A DNA stretch of 7,393 nt from Alphaproteobacteria bacterium (GTDB taxonomy: Bacteria > Pseudomonadota > Alphaproteobacteria > Sphingomonadales > Emcibacteraceae), in contig JAUILB010000136.1 in the NCBI GenBank assembly GCA_030432815.1, positions 1-7,393 on the forward strand, in the 5' to 3' direction. Positions 5,333 to 7,393 of the stretch are shown in pieces (within the stretch, counting starts at the first letter, position 1; every line of letters starts with the position of its first letter). A program made the position numbers and the translations under genes. The notes below the pieces were generated by a model that did not search any database, was not told the DNA's origin, and saw only the letters and a list, made by a program, of their open reading frames with translations.

Positions 5333-6560
5333 GTTCAATAGTGTAATGCATGACATCAATTGTTTCCCGCTCGAATGCGGTGATGCAATAATCGAGATAA
5401 TAGAGCCATGAGCGGTAAAATTTCTGGTCAAATCCTTCTCTTTCAATATCAGTCCAGTTATTCAGGAAGTTTTCTTTCCAGTGACGTAAGGTGCGTGCGT
5501 AATCCTGACCGAAAGCGAATTGATCAATAATTTTTAATTTGGAGTTTTCAGCATGTTCAACAAATGTCCTTTTGCTGGGAAGCATGCCGCCGGGAAAAAT
5601 ATATTTCTGAATAAAATCCACACGATTTCGATATTTTAAATAACGGTCATGGTCAATTGTAATAACCTGAATTACGGCTTTGCCGTCCTGTTTAAGCCTG
5701 TTTCTGATGGTCGTAAAATAACTTTGCCAGTGTTTCTCACCAACCGCTTCAAACATTTCAATCGACACTATTCTATCAAATTTTCCTTTTGTATCGCGGT
5801 AATCTTCAAACGCAATCAGGTTTTTGCGTATGGTTATTTTTTCAAGCCTTTCTTTAGCATAGTTAAGTTGTTCGTTTGAAATAGTTATGCCACGATAATC
5901 AATAAAATGTTTTATTAGGGCGTGTTCTGCAAAGCCACCCCACCCGCATCCAATTTCAAGGACACTGTCGCCATCCATTATTTCAAGTTGATCAAGAATA
6001 CGGTCGTATTTAGTGTGCTGTGATGCTTCAAGGCTAGACTGTTCATTAAAAATGCCTGCCGAATAGGTCATGGTTTCGTCCAGCCAATTTTTATAAAAAT
6101 CATTCCCCAGATCATAGTGGAAGGAAATATTTTTACGTGAACCGTTTCGGTTATTATCATTCATGATCAGGTGCAGAAAGCGGTTTACCAAATCTGAAAC
6201 AAAATTGTTTTGTTTTTCAGGAAAGTATTCTTCATTATCCATAAACCATTGGCAAAGTGCATAAATATTACTGATATGAATATCACCATTGATATAGGCT
6301 TCAACAAAGGAAAGCTGACCAAAAAACATATATCGTATCAAACTATTCCATGTTTTGAACTTTATGGAGACATTATGTCCATCATGGATACCCGTGTGGA
6401 GGATCGTTTGATGATTAGGCAGGGAAACTTCAATTCGTCCATATTGTGCCTTTTGTATCTTTTTACGAATTATGATTTGGTAAAGTCCACCTGGCGAACG
6501 ATACCTTGAGAATTGTAAATTTTCATTTCTTCTACCTTTGAAAACGTCAATATTTTTCAT
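5319..6560 (-). CDS. CFA-synthase family SAM-dependent acyl-lipid methyltransferase, atypical active site
   Basis: A 413-residue member of the cyclopropane-fatty-acyl-phospholipid synthase family. A substrate-side N-terminal domain (about 1-135) precedes the methyltransferase domain: HYDLGNDFY (148-156), SAM loop VLEIGCGWGGFAEHA (200-214), GITISNEQ (224-231), EDYRD (252-256), MFEAVGEKHW (269-278), KYIFPGGMLPS (319-329) and a C-terminal YYLDYC helix (387-392). Compared by eye with E. coli Cfa, the bicarbonate-site Cys139 is Ala168 and His266 aligns with Gln298, while the counterparts of Glu239 (Glu271), Ile268 (Ile300) and Tyr317 (Tyr354) remain. FEAVG replaces FEHVG. This pattern suggests the enzyme methylates unsaturated acyl chains, possibly toward branched or furan fatty acids, instead of closing a cyclopropane ring. 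AAAGGGA precedes the ATG by 6 nt. It overlaps the upstream DUF1365 gene and the downstream DUF3833 gene by 14 nt each, so the three are one operon. Confidence 0.9.
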   Translation of the reverse strand: MKNIDVFKGRRNENLQFSRYRSPGGLYQIIIRKKIQKAQYGRIEVSLPNHQTILHTGIHDGHNVSIKFKTWNSLIRYMFFGQLSFVEAYINGDIHISNIYALCQWFMDNEEYFPEKQNNFVSDLVNRFLHLIMNDNNRNGSRKNISFHYDLGNDFYKNWLDETMTYSAGIFNEQSSLEASQHTKYDRILDQLEIMDGDSVLEIGCGWGGFAEHALIKHFIDYRGITISNEQLNYAKERLEKITIRKNLIAFEDYRDTKGKFDRIVSIEMFEAVGEKHWQSYFTTIRNRLKQDGKAVIQVITIDHDRYLKYRNRVDFIQKYIFPGGMLPSKRTFVEHAENSKLKIIDQFAFGQDYARTLRHWKENFLNNWTDIEREGFDQKFYRSWLYYLDYCITAFERETIDVMHYTIEHDHT

Positions 6561-7380
6561 CTGGTGTCCCTTTTTGTAATGTTTTTTGCTTATTTGCTAA
6601 GGTCAAAGCTTCTGATGACTGATAGGCGTGTTTGTTTATATGCGAATAAACCTTGAGTCCTTTTAATTTTAATTTTATGGCTTCAAATATAATGCCCCCC
6701 ATAACTTTTAATGTCATAAAAGGCATTTTCAGGCTCAGTGTTAAAAGCACTTTATCGCTAATTTTTTCTTGTTGACCTGAGAAGGAAGCGATCAATCTGG
6801 TTTTCCCGGCATGTTTATATTCAATAGTCACCGCTGCCTTTTTACCCGGTTCGACAATTGAAAATTCATAATGGCCCTGTTGATCAAAAAACGGACTCAC
6901 ATGAAAACATTTTTTAGCACAATGAAAATCATTGAAAGTCCCATTCTCCGGTACAGTAAAAATGTAATTGTGCCGTTCGGAAAATGTATTACGAACTTCA
7001 TATATTAGAGCAATATGTCTGTTATTTTCGTCATAACAGTAAAAAATACTCAGCGGGTTGAAAACAAAACCTAATATGCGTGGATAAGTGAGGACTTTAA
7101 TTGATGTTACCTTTTTTGCATCAATACCATTGGACTTTAAAAGGTCTAGAAGCCTTTCTTTTAAACCTGATGATTTTGATGTTTTGGGGTCTCCATAATC
7201 TTTTTCATGAAAACTCACGAGGTTAAATTTGTTTAATGAAAATAAATGGTTATTCTTTGCTATAAAGTCCAGATGATCAAGGTCGGCAAAAAGAGTGAAT
7301 ACGCCATAGCGAATCTCGTGGATTTTAGGTTCAAAGCGTTTATGAAACACAGTACCAATGTAAAGGAAGCCCTTTTTCAT
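6547..7380 (-). CDS. DUF1365 family protein
   Basis: A 277-residue DUF1365 protein, near the usual family length and complete. Family blocks seen in order: YIGTVFHKRFEPKIHEIRYG (7-26), FSLNKFNLVSFHEKDYG (47-63), YPRILGFVFNPLSIFYCYD (99-117), IYEVRNTFSERHNY (126-139), CFHVSPFF (158-165) and PFMTLKVMGGIIFEA (220-234). The highly conserved His, Asn, Tyr and Cys residues in the middle blocks look like an enzyme or ligand site, but no reaction is established to my knowledge. Such genes are commonly found between an FAD-dependent amine-oxidase-like gene and a CFA-synthase-like gene, in the operon induced by RpoE-ChrR in photosynthetic alphaproteobacteria, which points to modification of membrane acyl chains. 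The start is supported by AAGG (7391-7388) 7 nt upstream and by a TGATG junction with a presumed preceding gene. The C-terminal about 30 residues are polar and extend into the 14-nt overlap with the next gene. Confidence 0.9.
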   Translation of the reverse strand: MKKGFLYIGTVFHKRFEPKIHEIRYGVFTLFADLDHLDFIAKNNHLFSLNKFNLVSFHEKDYGDPKTSKSSGLKERLLDLLKSNGIDAKKVTSIKVLTYPRILGFVFNPLSIFYCYDENNRHIALIYEVRNTFSERHNYIFTVPENGTFNDFHCAKKCFHVSPFFDQQGHYEFSIVEPGKKAAVTIEYKHAGKTRLIASFSGQQEKISDKVLLTLSLKMPFMTLKVMGGIIFEAIKLKLKGLKVYSHINKHAYQSSEALTLANKQKTLQKGTPDEKY

Positions 7381-7393
7381 CAGGCGGCCTTTT
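7380..7393 (-). CDS. possible 3' end of an upstream gene overlapping the DUF1365 start (TGATG)
   Basis: The sequence reads AAG GCC GCC TGA on the minus strand, with the TGA (7382-7380) sharing its last A with the DUF1365 ATG. Such TGATG junctions are typical of coupled genes, and the other two junctions in this operon are also overlaps. Only three sense codons are visible, so existence and identity are inferred; an FAD-dependent oxidoreductase would be the expected neighbour from related clusters. Confidence 0.3.

Noticed and set aside
5333..5446. N-terminal extension of the DUF3833 protein by 38 residues
   Set aside because: It would bury the lipoprotein signal peptide and lipobox internally and lies fully within the methyltransferase gene.

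Overview
The window comes from an AT-rich bacterial chromosome, most likely a proteobacterium and probably an alphaproteobacterium. The phylum call rests on one linked gene set: an ECF sigma factor/ChrR cupin anti-sigma pair beside a CFA-synthase-like methyltransferase, a DUF1365 protein, a DUF3833 lipoprotein and a short-chain dehydrogenase. This is the core of the RpoE-ChrR singlet-oxygen/lipid-stress cluster known from Rhodobacter sphaeroides and relatives. I see no rRNA, tRNA, CRISPR array, insertion sequence or phage gene, and coding density is high.

Left part (1-2384, all minus strand). Three genes are read leftwards in the order DMT/EamA transporter (2384-1482), BadF/BadG-type N-acetylhexosamine kinase (1393-428), and a GatZ/KbaZ/AgaZ family protein (401 to beyond the window edge). 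The gaps are 88 and 26 nt. They look like a small carbohydrate, probably amino-sugar, uptake and phosphorylation operon. A candidate sigma70-type promoter lies just before the transporter.

Middle part (2385-4773). A 330-nt divergent intergenic region holds the promoters. It is followed on the plus strand by the ECF sigma gene (2715-3281), which overlaps the chrR-like anti-sigma gene (3278-3925) by ATGA, and then by an SDR oxidoreductase (4009-4773). The anti-sigma keeps all four predicted metal ligands of its C-terminal cupin, but its N-terminal zinc site has lost both usual cysteines (His35 and Leu38 instead).

Right part (4784-7393, minus strand, convergent with the SDR). DUF1365 (7380-6547), a CFA-synthase family methyltransferase (6560-5319) and a DUF3833 lipoprotein (5332-4784) form a tightly packed operon. 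Two successive overlaps are each exactly 14 nt, and a TGATG junction at the right edge implies another upstream gene. The methyltransferase lacks two of the residues that hold bicarbonate in the E. coli CFA synthase, so it may methylate unsaturated acyl chains (branched or furan fatty-acid precursor) rather than make cyclopropanes.

Working model: photo-oxidative or related damage releases the sigma factor from the cupin anti-sigma. The sigma factor then drives its own operon and the lipid-modifying operon, whose products remodel or repair membrane acyl chains. The sugar operon on the left looks functionally unrelated.
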